Origin: an uncultured Tessaracoccus sp.
Lineage (GTDB): Bacteria > Actinomycetota > Actinomycetes > Propionibacteriales > Propionibacteriaceae
Assembly (NCBI RefSeq): GCF_947255005.1
Contig: NZ_CAMYFI010000052.1
Span: 1-15,844, forward strand
Direction: 5' to 3'
DNA: 15,844 nt
Positions 6,831-14,089 of the stretch are shown in pieces; within the stretch, counting starts at the first letter, position 1, and the number at the start of each line of letters is the position of its first letter. Made by a program: the position numbers and the translations under genes. The notes beneath the pieces were generated by a model. The model saw only the letters and a program-made list of their open reading frames with translations, did not search any database and was not told the DNA's origin.

Positions 6831-8615
6831 TCACTCGCCAATCGGGGCCCAACTGGGGCCTGTCTGGCCGAGCTTCTCGTCGAGCTTTTGGAACAGCGGG
6901 CTGGGTTTCTCCAACGGCGTCCCCGGCACGATGTCGCGGTGCTCCCAAACAGCCAACTGCGATGCGTAATCGCCCTGCAGCGTGAGGTACGTCATGTCAC
7001 CGTCGGTGACCTCGACGATCTCTGGCTGCGCGGCCCAAATACCGTCGCCGCCGAGCGCCTCGAACACCTTCTGCGCTGAGTGTGGCAGGTACGGCGTGAG
7101 CAGCGTGTTGCAGTCGGTCACGGCCTGGAGCGCGACGTAGAGGATGGTGTCTCGACGCGCGAGGTCGTCCTTCTTCTTCCAGGGTTCCTGGTCCGAGATG
7201 TACTTGTTGGCCAGTCCGACGACGCGCATCACCTCGGTGATTCCGGCCTTGAAGCGCCGCGCTTCAATGTGCTCCCCGACGGTGGCGAACGCCCGCTCGC
7301 ACTCTGCCAGCAGGGCGCGGTCGTCGTCGGTGAACTCACCGTGCTCGGGCACCGCACCGACGTTCTTGTGTGCCATCGAGATGGAGCGGTTCACGAGGTT
7401 GCCCCACTCGTTGGCGAGCTCGTAGTTGGTGCGGCGAACGAACTCGTCCCAGGTGAAGTCGGTGTCGTTGTTTTCCGGCCCCGCCACGGCAATGAAGTAG
7501 CGCAGCGCGTCGGGGCCGAACTCGGCGAGGAAATCTTTCACGAAGATGCTGGCGCCGCGCGAGCTGGACACCTTCGAACCCTTCATCGTCATGAACTCGG
7601 AGCTCACCACCTCGGTGGGCAGCTGGAGCTTCCCGATCGACGGGCGCACCTGGCCACCCGCGTCTCCCTCGCCGTTGCAACCGAGCAGGATAGCCGGCCA
7701 AATCACGGAGTGGAACACGATGTTGTCTTTGCCCATGAAGTAGTACGACTTCGTGTCGGGCTCGTTCCAGAAGGTGCGCCAGGCTTCCTCGTTGCCGGAG
7801 CGCTTGGCCCATTCCTTCGTCGCGGACAGATACCCGATCACGGCGTCGAACCAGACGTAGATCGACTTCATCGGGTTGTCTTCCCAGCCTTCGACAGGCA
7901 CCTGGATGCCCCAGTCGAGGTCGCGCGTGATGGCGCGCGGGTGGAGGTCTTCCAACAGGTTATGGGAGAACTTGAGGACGTTGGGCCGCCATTCTTGGCG
8001 GGTGTCGAGCCATTCGCCTAGTTTGGTGGCGAGCTTCGGCAGGTCGAGGAAGTAGTGCTCGGTTTCGACGAATTTCGGGGTCTCGCCGTTGGTGCGGGAG
8101 CGAGGGTTGATGAGGTCAGCCGGGTCGAGCTGCTTGCCGCAGTTGTCGCACTGGTCGCCGCGAGCACCGTCGTAGCCACACAGCGGGCAGGTGCCCTCGA
8201 TGAAGCGGTCGGGTAGCGTGCGTCCGGTCGACGGGGAGATCGCGCCCATCTGCGACTGCTTGGTGAGGTAGCCGTTGTCGAGCAACGCGAGGAACACGTC
8301 TTGTACGACGGCGGCGTGATTCGGCGTCGTGGTGCGGGTGTAGAGGTCATAGCTGAGCCCGAGGCCCTGCAGGTCTTGCACGATCTGGGCGTGGTATTTG
8401 TCTGCAGTCTCGCGAGCGGTGAGCCCCTCCTGATCGGCCTTCACCTGAATTGCGGTGCCGTGTTCGTCGGAGCCAGACACCATGAGCACGTTGTGCCCGC
8501 GCATTCGCATGAACCTCGAGAACACGTCGGAAGGAACTCCAAAACCGGAGACGTGACCAATGTGGCGCGGGCCGTTGGCGTACGGCCAAGCGACGGCGTT
8601 CAAGATGTCGGACAT
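6831..8615 (-). CDS. metG: Methionyl-tRNA synthetase
   Basis: This is a class I synthetase of 594 residues that charges initiator and elongator tRNA-Met with methionine. The HIGH motif is at residues 18-21 after AWPYANGP. The KMSKS equivalent is KVSSS at 348-352. A zinc knuckle with Cys143, Cys146, Cys156 and Cys159 (CPLC...CDNC) makes it the four-cysteine type. The length fits the core plus anticodon-binding domain; I see no C-terminal EMAP/Trbp111-like domain. An ATG three codons upstream (8622-8624) overlaps the TACAAT -10 box, so I prefer the ATG at 8613-8615, which gives MSDILNAVAWPY. The MFS gene lies upstream on the same strand with 66 bp between, but metG appears to have its own promoter. 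Confidence 0.95.
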   Translation of the reverse strand: MSDILNAVAWPYANGPRHIGHVSGFGVPSDVFSRFMRMRGHNVLMVSGSDEHGTAIQVKADQEGLTARETADKYHAQIVQDLQGLGLSYDLYTRTTTPNHAAVVQDVFLALLDNGYLTKQSQMGAISPSTGRTLPDRFIEGTCPLCGYDGARGDQCDNCGKQLDPADLINPRSRTNGETPKFVETEHYFLDLPKLATKLGEWLDTRQEWRPNVLKFSHNLLEDLHPRAITRDLDWGIQVPVEGWEDNPMKSIYVWFDAVIGYLSATKEWAKRSGNEEAWRTFWNEPDTKSYYFMGKDNIVFHSVIWPAILLGCNGEGDAGGQVRPSIGKLQLPTEVVSSEFMTMKGSKVSSSRGASIFVKDFLAEFGPDALRYFIAVAGPENNDTDFTWDEFVRRTNYELANEWGNLVNRSISMAHKNVGAVPEHGEFTDDDRALLAECERAFATVGEHIEARRFKAGITEVMRVVGLANKYISDQEPWKKKDDLARRDTILYVALQAVTDCNTLLTPYLPHSAQKVFEALGGDGIWAAQPEIVEVTDGDMTYLTLQGDYASQLAVWEHRDIVPGTPLEKPSPLFQKLDEKLGQTGPSWAPIGE

Positions 8616-8622
8616 GGGCGTC

Positions 8623-8628
8623 ATTGTA
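8623..8628 (-). promoter_or_regulatory. metG -10 box (TACAAT), leaderless promoter
   Basis: On the minus strand TACAAT, one base from the TATAAT consensus, ends 7 nt before the preferred metG ATG. A weak GTGAAG lies 18 nt upstream in the -35 position. No ribosome site is present. This is the best -10 match in the window and is used to choose the shorter metG start. Confidence 0.65.
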
Positions 8629-8681
8629 TCGCCGCCTAGTCCCCCGCTTCACCTCGCGCGGGCGCCGTCGCGGAATTCCGA

Positions 8682-9899
8682 TCAAGAGTAGATGCGCCGC
8701 AGTGTATCCGGGGTACCGAGCCACGCCAACGCGCCGAGTAGCAGAATTGCGCCAGTGATGCCGAACGCCCAGCCGTAGCCCACGGCGTCGGCTATGGCGC
8801 CTGCCACGAGCGGCCCGATGATGGAGCCGATGTCGGTCATCATCTGCGTGCTGGCTACGACTTTGCCTGCTGAGCGATCACTACCGATGACGTCCGCAGT
8901 CACCGCCTGCGACGCGGGGTTGAACATGCCCGCTCCAAAGCCTGCGAGCAAGCACAGGGGAAGGGTGAGCCACATCGACGCGGTGAACCCCAGCATGATC
9001 GTGAAGACGCCCGCAGCTGCCAGCCCGCCCATGATCATGGGTTTGCGGCCGTGCCGGTCGGCGAAGGTCGACGCAAACGGCAGCGCGAGGGCCGTGCCGA
9101 TCGCGAAGAGTGCGAGCGCCGCGCCCGCCACCCACGCTTTGTCCGACACCACGGCAGCGATGAACAGCGGCACCAGTGCTGTGCGAACGCCGAAGTTCGC
9201 CCAGCCGTGCCCGAACAGGCCCGGAATGTTCGCCAGGAATGCCCTATCCCGAAGCGCCTCGGCCAGGGTCATGGGTGCGGCGGCCGGGACGCCGCCCCTC
9301 GTCCTCGTGGGTGATGTCGACGGCATCTTCGCCCACATGATGATGCCGGCGATCATGAGCGCACCCGCGTACAGCAGGAACGGCACCGCCACCCCGAACT
9401 CGGCCAGCGTGCCGCCAAACACGGGCCCTACCATGTTGCCGATCATGAACATGGCGCCATACAGCGCCGACACCCGCCCACGCATGTGCGGCGGCGCGAT
9501 GCGAATCAGCAGCCCCATCGCGGAGACGGTGAACATCACGGATCCGACGCCCCCCAGCGAGCGGAAGATCAGCAGCTGCCAATAGTTCTGCGCAAAGGCG
9601 GTGAGCGCCGAGGACGCTGCGACGGTGAACACCCCGACGATGTAGATGGCCTTTTCGCCGAACTTTGATACGAGCGAGCCGGCCGGCGTCGCCCACAGCA
9701 GTCGGAACACGGCGAAGGCACTCACGACGACGCTCGTCGCGGTGACAGCCGCGTCGGGGAACACCTCTTTCGCCATCGAGTTGGCGAATTGCGGCAGCAC
9801 AGGGGCGATGAGCCCGAACCCCATCGCAATAGAGAATGCCGCGGCCAGGAGCACCCAGACGCTTGGCGGCAGACTCTCTTTGCTTCTCATCGCCCACAT
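8682..9899 (-). CDS. MFS transporter, drug-efflux-like (12 TM)
   Basis: This 405-residue, very hydrophobic protein has about twelve predicted membrane helices, the standard major facilitator layout. The loop between helices 2 and 3 reads GSLVSKFGEK (74-83), a degenerate motif A. The matching loop of the second half reads FADRHGRK, a good motif A copy. Proline- and glycine-rich helix 1 (GFGLIAPVLPQF) resembles drug:H+ antiporters, so export of a small hydrophobic compound is the best guess; the substrate cannot be read from the sequence. The ATG at 9899 has a weak GGTGG ribosome site five bases upstream, and an ATG at 9890 would shorten the protein by three residues. The gene is divergent from the histidine kinase across 75 bp, so the two promoters may share control. 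Confidence 0.85.
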   Translation of the reverse strand: MWAMRSKESLPPSVWVLLAAAFSIAMGFGLIAPVLPQFANSMAKEVFPDAAVTATSVVVSAFAVFRLLWATPAGSLVSKFGEKAIYIVGVFTVAASSALTAFAQNYWQLLIFRSLGGVGSVMFTVSAMGLLIRIAPPHMRGRVSALYGAMFMIGNMVGPVFGGTLAEFGVAVPFLLYAGALMIAGIIMWAKMPSTSPTRTRGGVPAAAPMTLAEALRDRAFLANIPGLFGHGWANFGVRTALVPLFIAAVVSDKAWVAGAALALFAIGTALALPFASTFADRHGRKPMIMGGLAAAGVFTIMLGFTASMWLTLPLCLLAGFGAGMFNPASQAVTADVIGSDRSAGKVVASTQMMTDIGSIIGPLVAGAIADAVGYGWAFGITGAILLLGALAWLGTPDTLRRIYS

Positions 9900-9960
9900 T
9901 CAACCACCAAGTGCCAGCAATCTCACCCGCTCGAGGGATCTGCGCATGCCCACCGCCAGC

Positions 9961-9966
9961 TAGCAT
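9961..9966 (+). promoter_or_regulatory. Histidine kinase -10 box (TAGCAT), leaderless promoter
   Basis: TAGCAT matches TANNNT and ends 8 nt before the ATG at 9975, with no ribosome site between. It decides the start, because the open frame continues upstream for 62 codons into the divergent MFS gene. Confidence 0.55.
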
Positions 9967-9974
9967 CAGCAACT

Positions 9975-11195
9975 ATGCAGACCCGCCCATTGCCCCCGCA
10001 CTGGTTGCGCACCGACGCGCTCGTGGCGCTCGCGCTCGCCGCGCTGGGCTGTGGCCTATCGTGGCTCGTCATCGCCGCCAACCTGTCGATCTTCTCCCAG
10101 TCGTGGGGGATGCAGTGCCTGGGCACCGTCATCGCCTCGCTACCGTTGGTGTGGCGTCGGCGGTTCCCCCTCGTCGCGGGTATGGCGCAGGCCGTGCTGT
10201 ACACCATGGCGAACTCTTTTACCGGGATTGACATCTACACCTCGCAGGTGGTGCTGTTCCTGGGGTTCTACTCGATCGGCGCGTGGTCGTCGAAGCGCGG
10301 CCAGGCGCTGTTGGTGCGCATCTTGATCTGCCTGCTCATGGGGGTGAGCTTCGTGGTGGCGTCGTTTGCGAATCTGGGGAAGGTCACGCAGGCGGAGGCT
10401 ATCAGCGCCACCCAACTGGCGGCGTTCATCGTGATCAACAGCATCGTGAACGTCGCGTTCTTCACCGGTGCCTGGACTTTCGGTGACCAGGCGTGGGATC
10501 AGGCGATGGAGCGGGCCGAACTCGACAACGCCGACGCCAACATCAAGCAGTTGCAAGCCCAGCTGGTGGCGGCTGCCATCGAGGAAGAACGCCTGCGCAT
10601 CGCCCGCGAGCTGCACGACGTCGTGGCCCACCACGTCACCGCCATGTCGGTACAGGCCGCGGCGGCACGTCGGCTCCTAGAACACGACCCCGGCGCCGCG
10701 ACCGCGTCGCTCATAGAGGTGGAATCGAGCGCCCGTGCCGCAGTGAGAGATCTCCGCAGCATGGTGCTCACGTTGCGCGACACCGACGATGCGCCCGCTC
10801 CGGAACCAACGCTCGCGGATCTCGCTCCGCTCGTCGCAACTGCCCGCAACAAGGGCCAACGCGCCACCTACGAGGAGATCGGTACCCTTCCTGAGCTCAC
10901 CCCCGCCGCCGAACTCGCGCTCTACCGCGCCGCCCAGGAAGGCCTCACCAACGCCGCCAAACATGCCGGCCCCCATGCGACGGTGCACGTGCGGCTGCGC
11001 GGGCTGCCGGATGCCGTCGAGCTGGAAGTCGCCGACGATGGGCGCGGCACTGCAATCTCTCTGCCGGGCACCGGCACTGGGCTCACGGGGATGCGCGAGC
11101 GGATCGCCGCCGTCGGTGGCACGCTGGAAGCAGGCCCGAAACCTCGTGGCGGGTTCCGCATCCGCGCCACCATTCCTGCAGGAGCTGCACGATGA
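9975..11195 (+). CDS. Sensor histidine kinase, NarL/DesK-type (HisKA_3)
   Basis: This 406-residue membrane kinase has about six hydrophobic segments in residues 15-168 with very short external loops, so the signal is probably sensed in or at the membrane. A coiled linker (about 172-205) leads to the HisKA_3 dimerisation helix with phosphoacceptor His214 in RELHDVVAHH. The HATPase domain carries an N-box Asn326 (TNAAKH), DDGRG (354-358) and a GTGTGLTGM lid, so all catalytic parts look intact. It should autophosphorylate and pass phosphate to the regulator encoded next, whose ATG overlaps its stop by 4 bp. The frame is open upstream, but the promoter at 9961 and the MQTRPLPPHW start make 9975 the likely beginning. 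The ABC genes downstream suggest it senses a compound handled by that exporter. Confidence 0.9.
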   Translation: MQTRPLPPHWLRTDALVALALAALGCGLSWLVIAANLSIFSQSWGMQCLGTVIASLPLVWRRRFPLVAGMAQAVLYTMANSFTGIDIYTSQVVLFLGFYSIGAWSSKRGQALLVRILICLLMGVSFVVASFANLGKVTQAEAISATQLAAFIVINSIVNVAFFTGAWTFGDQAWDQAMERAELDNADANIKQLQAQLVAAAIEEERLRIARELHDVVAHHVTAMSVQAAAARRLLEHDPGAATASLIEVESSARAAVRDLRSMVLTLRDTDDAPAPEPTLADLAPLVATARNKGQRATYEEIGTLPELTPAAELALYRAAQEGLTNAAKHAGPHATVHVRLRGLPDAVELEVADDGRGTAISLPGTGTGLTGMRERIAAVGGTLEAGPKPRGGFRIRATIPAGAAR

Positions 11196-11848
11196 CCACT
11201 GTTCTACTCGTAGATGACCAGGCCCTCATCCGCTCGGGGTTCGCCACCATCTTGAATACAGAGCCCGACATCGAGGTGGTGGGCCAGGCGAGCAACGGCG
11301 AGGAAGGCGTGCAGCTCGCGCTCGAGTTGGAGCCCGACGTGATCTGCATGGACGTGCAAATGCCGGTGATGGACGGCATCGAAGCCACCCGCAAGCTCAC
11401 CGCGGCGGGGTGCCCGTCGTCGGTACTCATCCTCACCACGTTCGATCGCGACGATTTCCTCTTCGAGACGTTGCAGGCGGGCGCCTCCGGCTTCCTGCTG
11501 AAGACCTCTGAAGCCGAGCAGCTGATCGACGCCATTCACGTCCTGGGTGCCGGCGATGGGCTGCTCAGCCCGCAGGTGACACGTCGGGTGATTGCCCGTT
11601 TCGCCAGCACACGGCCTGCCCCGACGAGCGCCCCCCAGGTGGACGCGCTCACGTCGAGAGAACGCGATACCCTCCTATTACTCGCACGTGGATTATCGAA
11701 TGCGGAGATCGCCGACGAGCTCTTCGTAAGCTCAGAGACGGTGAAGACGCACGTGTCGAATATCCTCATGAAGCTTGGGCTGCGCGACCGCATCGCGGCG
11801 GTGATCTGGGCCTACGAGCACGGGCTCGTCTCCCCCTCAAGCAGCTGA
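11192..11848 (+). CDS. Response regulator, NarL/FixJ family with LuxR-type HTH
   Basis: This 218-residue two-domain regulator has a receiver domain (1-120) with the acidic pair Asp8-Asp9, phosphoacceptor Asp54 in CMDVQMP, the switch Thr in LTTF (about 82-83) and Lys104 in FLLKT, a complete active site. A LuxR helix-turn-helix spans about 150-212 (LTSRERDTLLLLARG, then NAEIADELFVSSETVKTHV). The ATG overlaps the kinase stop (ATGA), and an AGGAG ribosome site at about 11180-11184 lies inside the kinase gene, so translation is probably coupled. It should bind DNA as a phosphorylated dimer; the repeated dyads in the 78-bp gap right after it are the nearest candidate targets, which would make the ABC genes its regulon. 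Confidence 0.94.
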   Translation: MTTVLLVDDQALIRSGFATILNTEPDIEVVGQASNGEEGVQLALELEPDVICMDVQMPVMDGIEATRKLTAAGCPSSVLILTTFDRDDFLFETLQAGASGFLLKTSEAEQLIDAIHVLGAGDGLLSPQVTRRVIARFASTRPAPTSAPQVDALTSRERDTLLLLARGLSNAEIADELFVSSETVKTHVSNILMKLGLRDRIAAVIWAYEHGLVSPSSS

Positions 11849-11849
11849 T

Positions 11850-11908
11850 CCCCCACTCGGGGGAACTGCGAAAACCCCTCCTGAGGGGGAAGTGCGACGA
11901 TCTTCCCC
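11850..11908. promoter_or_regulatory. Repeated GC-rich dyads ahead of the ABC genes, candidate response-regulator operator
   Basis: Three linked dyads fill the gap before the ABC promoter: CCCCC-ACTC-GGGGG (11850-11863), CCCCTC-CT-GAGGGG (11875-11888) and GGGGAAG-N9-CTTCCCC (11886-11892 with 11902-11908). The first two also form a direct repeat: GGGGGAACTGCGA (11859-11871) and GGGGGAAGTGCGA (11885-11897) agree at 12 of 13 bases, 26 bp apart. The second copy covers the expected -35 of the promoter at 11914. I infer binding by the neighbouring regulator. A weak terminator for the regulator gene is an alternative, but no T-tract follows. Confidence 0.45.
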
Positions 11909-11913
11909 GTCGG

Positions 11914-11919
11914 TAGCGT
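11914..11919 (+). promoter_or_regulatory. ABC operon -10 box (TAGCGT), leaderless promoter
   Basis: TAGCGT matches TANNNT and ends 7 nt before the ATG at 11927. There is no ribosome site. It would give the ATPase-permease pair its own transcript apart from the two-component genes. Confidence 0.5.
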
Positions 11920-11926
11920 AAGTGTC

Positions 11927-12808
11927 ATGATCAGCGTAAGAAATGTGCACCGATTCTTCGGTGAGAAACATGTCCTGAAGGATGTCTCGTTCGACATCAA
12001 GCCTGGCCTCATGACGGGTTTCGTCGGCGGTAACGGCGCCGGCAAAACCACCACGATGCGTATCATCCTGGGCGTCCTGGCAGCCACCGAGGGTGAGGTG
12101 CTCGTCGACGGCAAACCCACCACACGCGAGTTCCGCTCCAACATCGGCTACATGCCCGAAGAGCGCGGGCTCTACCCGAAGATGAAGGTCATCGACCAGC
12201 TCGTCTACCTCGGCCAGCTGCACGGCAAATCAGCCGCCGACGCAAAGCGCCGCGGGCTGGAACTCCTCGAACAGCTCCAGCTCAATGGCGACCCGAAGGA
12301 CACCCTCGAGTCGCTCTCGCTCGGCAACCAGCAGCGCGCCCAGATCGCCGCCGCCTTGGTGCACGAGCCGGCCGCGCTCATCCTCGACGAGCCGTTCTCC
12401 GGCCTCGACCCGGGTGCTGTCGACCAAACCCTCGTGGTGCTGCGCGACGTTGCCGCCACCGGCGCGCCGGTGCTGTTCTCGTCGCATCAGCTCGACGTGG
12501 TGGAGCGGCTGTGCGACGAACTCGTCATCATCGCTAACGGCGAGATCCGCGCGAACGGTACGAGGGCCGACATCCTCGCCGCCGACCAGCGCGACGAATG
12601 GGAACTCGTCACTGACGGCGACACCGGCTGGGTGCGCGACGCCGGCGTGAACGTCCTCGAGTTCGACGGCAACTACGTCAAGTTCCACTGCGCCGACGAG
12701 ACGCAGGCCAATCGGGTGCTCGCCGAAGCGCTCCAGCGCGGCCGTGTGCAGCGCTTCGGCCCCGTCCAGCGCACCCTGCACGAGATCTACAAGGAGTTGG
12801 CACAGTGA
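11927..12808 (+). CDS. ABC transporter ATP-binding protein, NatA-like with DUF4162-type C-terminus
   Basis: This 293-residue nucleotide-binding subunit powers the permease encoded next. Walker A is GGNGAGKT (34-41), the Q-loop region is around YMPEERGLYP (75-84), the signature is LSLGNQQ (130-136), Walker B is LILDEP (151-156), the D-loop follows at SGLD (158-161) and the switch His is His187. The signature departs from LSGGQ in the way I associate with NatA/YhaQ-type exporters. Residues after about 215 form the extra domain seen in this group (DUF4162-like). The frame overlaps the permease start by 4 bp (GTGA). In Bacillus, NatAB exports sodium and other members move peptides or antibiotics; the substrate here is unknown. 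Confidence 0.92.
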   Translation: MISVRNVHRFFGEKHVLKDVSFDIKPGLMTGFVGGNGAGKTTTMRIILGVLAATEGEVLVDGKPTTREFRSNIGYMPEERGLYPKMKVIDQLVYLGQLHGKSAADAKRRGLELLEQLQLNGDPKDTLESLSLGNQQRAQIAAALVHEPAALILDEPFSGLDPGAVDQTLVVLRDVAATGAPVLFSSHQLDVVERLCDELVIIANGEIRANGTRADILAADQRDEWELVTDGDTGWVRDAGVNVLEFDGNYVKFHCADETQANRVLAEALQRGRVQRFGPVQRTLHEIYKELAQ

Positions 12809-13959
12809 CCACCACGCAGACCCCCCAGCAGACCCCTAAGCTCACACCTCCCCCATCGTTCACGTCCATCGTTGGCGTGGTGGCCAAGCGCGAAATCATG
12901 ACGCGGGTGCTCTCCAAGTCGTTCATCATCTCGACGGTGGTCACCTTGGCCATCATGCTGGCCGCTTTCGTGTTCGCCCCCATGCTCGGCGACTTGGTGG
13001 AGGGAGACGCACCCCGCGTCGTCGCCACCAAGGACGTTGCCTCAAAACTCGACGGCGTACCCGACCTTGAGGTGAAGGAAGTGCCCGACGAGGCCGCCGC
13101 CCGCGAGGCGGTACAGACCGAGAGCGCGGATGCGGCCATCGTCGCGAGCCAGTCGTCGCCCACCGGCGTGAAAGTGTTCACGCTGGACAGCCCGCCTGAA
13201 AGCGTCATGAGTGCGGTGTCCCTCTACCCAGAAATCGAGGTGGTGCAGAAGGTTGCTGCCGACGGCAGCCCCGCCAACGGGCCCAACCCGATGGTCACCT
13301 ACTTCCTGGCCCTCGGCTTCGGCATCGTGTGGATGATGGCCGCCATCACCTTCGGCATGAGCATCGCGAACTCGGTGGTGGAAGAAAAGCAGACCCGCAT
13401 CGTCGAGATCCTGCTCGCGTCCGTCACGTCGAAGGCCCTGCTCACGGGCAAGATTCTCGGTAACTCTGCGGCCGCACTGGTGCAGATTCTACTTATGGCG
13501 GGCGTCGCATTCCTGGGCATGGCCATCAACGGCACGGCCCTGCCGGTGCAGAACCTCGCCGCACCGATCGGCTGGTTCATCGTCCTGTTCCTCGTGGGCT
13601 TCGTGATGGTCGCTTCGCTCTACGCCGCAGCGGCATCGCTGGTGTCAAGGACGGAAGACCTCGCCAACGTACAGCAGCCGATCATGTGGCTCGTGATGCT
13701 GCCGTACATAGCGATCCTCCTGTTCAGCGATAACCCGACGGCACTGACCGTCATGAGCTACATCCCGTTCACCGCTCCGGTGGCCGTACCCATGCGGATC
13801 TTCCAGGAGCAAGGCGCGGTGTGGGAGCCGGTGCTTTCGCTGGTGCTGCTGATCGCCTTCACTGCGCTGATCATCGCGCTGGCAGCACGGATCTACGACA
13901 ACGCGCTCCTGCGCACCGGTAAGCCTGTCAAGTGGAAGGATGCGCTGCTCGACAAGTAG
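12805..13959 (+). CDS. ABC-2 family permease, NatB/YhaP-like
   Basis: This 384-residue permease pairs with the preceding ATPase. One helix lies at about 39-60, followed by a soluble domain of about 100 residues (62-163) expected outside the membrane. Further helices lie at about 164-188, 220-242, 255-280, 292-308, 311-330 and 342-364. The cytoplasmic stretch between the second and third helices, EEKQTRIVEILLASV (193-207), is the coupling segment typical of ABC-2 exporters. This matches the NatB layout. The GTG start overlaps the ATPase stop and has AAGGAG at 12791-12796, so translation is coupled. The N-terminus is Pro/Thr/Gln-rich (1-18). The gene ends just before a 22-bp inverted repeat that separates it from convergent purB. 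Confidence 0.88.
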   Translation: MTTTQTPQQTPKLTPPPSFTSIVGVVAKREIMTRVLSKSFIISTVVTLAIMLAAFVFAPMLGDLVEGDAPRVVATKDVASKLDGVPDLEVKEVPDEAAAREAVQTESADAAIVASQSSPTGVKVFTLDSPPESVMSAVSLYPEIEVVQKVAADGSPANGPNPMVTYFLALGFGIVWMMAAITFGMSIANSVVEEKQTRIVEILLASVTSKALLTGKILGNSAAALVQILLMAGVAFLGMAINGTALPVQNLAAPIGWFIVLFLVGFVMVASLYAAAASLVSRTEDLANVQQPIMWLVMLPYIAILLFSDNPTALTVMSYIPFTAPVAVPMRIFQEQGAVWEPVLSLVLLIAFTALIIALAARIYDNALLRTGKPVKWKDALLDK

Positions 13960-13971
13960 CCGGGCTGTCAC

Positions 13972-14045
13972 TTCAAAATCCGTCCCCAGATTCCTCGAAC
14001 CCCCAAAAAACAGAGGGGTAGGTGAATCTGGGGACGGATTTTGAA
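13972..14045. repeat. 74-bp element with perfect 22-bp inverted arms, possible bidirectional terminator or REP-type element
   Basis: The arms 13972-13993 and 14024-14045 are exact reverse complements over 22 bp (the left contains AAAATCCGTCCCCAGATTC). The 30-nt loop holds a C-run (14000-14004), six A's and GGGG (14015-14018), which can form an inner hairpin. It lies between the convergent permease and purB genes, 12 bp from the permease stop and 44 bp from the purB stop, an ideal place for a two-way terminator. The GGGGACGGATTTTGA arm also resembles palindromes I recall near RAYT (IS200-like) transposases; no transposase is in this window and the link is unverified. Confidence 0.75.
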
Positions 14046-14089
14046 ATTTTCTCGGCATGCACCCCACGTCGCTGCGCGAGAAAGAACGC

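Noticed and set aside
7080..8021. Long plus-strand open frame inside metG
   Set aside because: It is antisense to a clear methionyl-tRNA synthetase, a common effect of GC-rich codon use. It shows no motif or ribosome site.
8613..8624. Upstream ATG giving metG three more residues
   Set aside because: That ATG lies inside the TACAAT -10 box, so it would not be in the transcript if the promoter call is right.
8671..8680. CGGAATTCCG palindrome just beyond the MFS stop
   Set aside because: A ten-base palindrome is expected by chance at this scale, and its position suggests no role.
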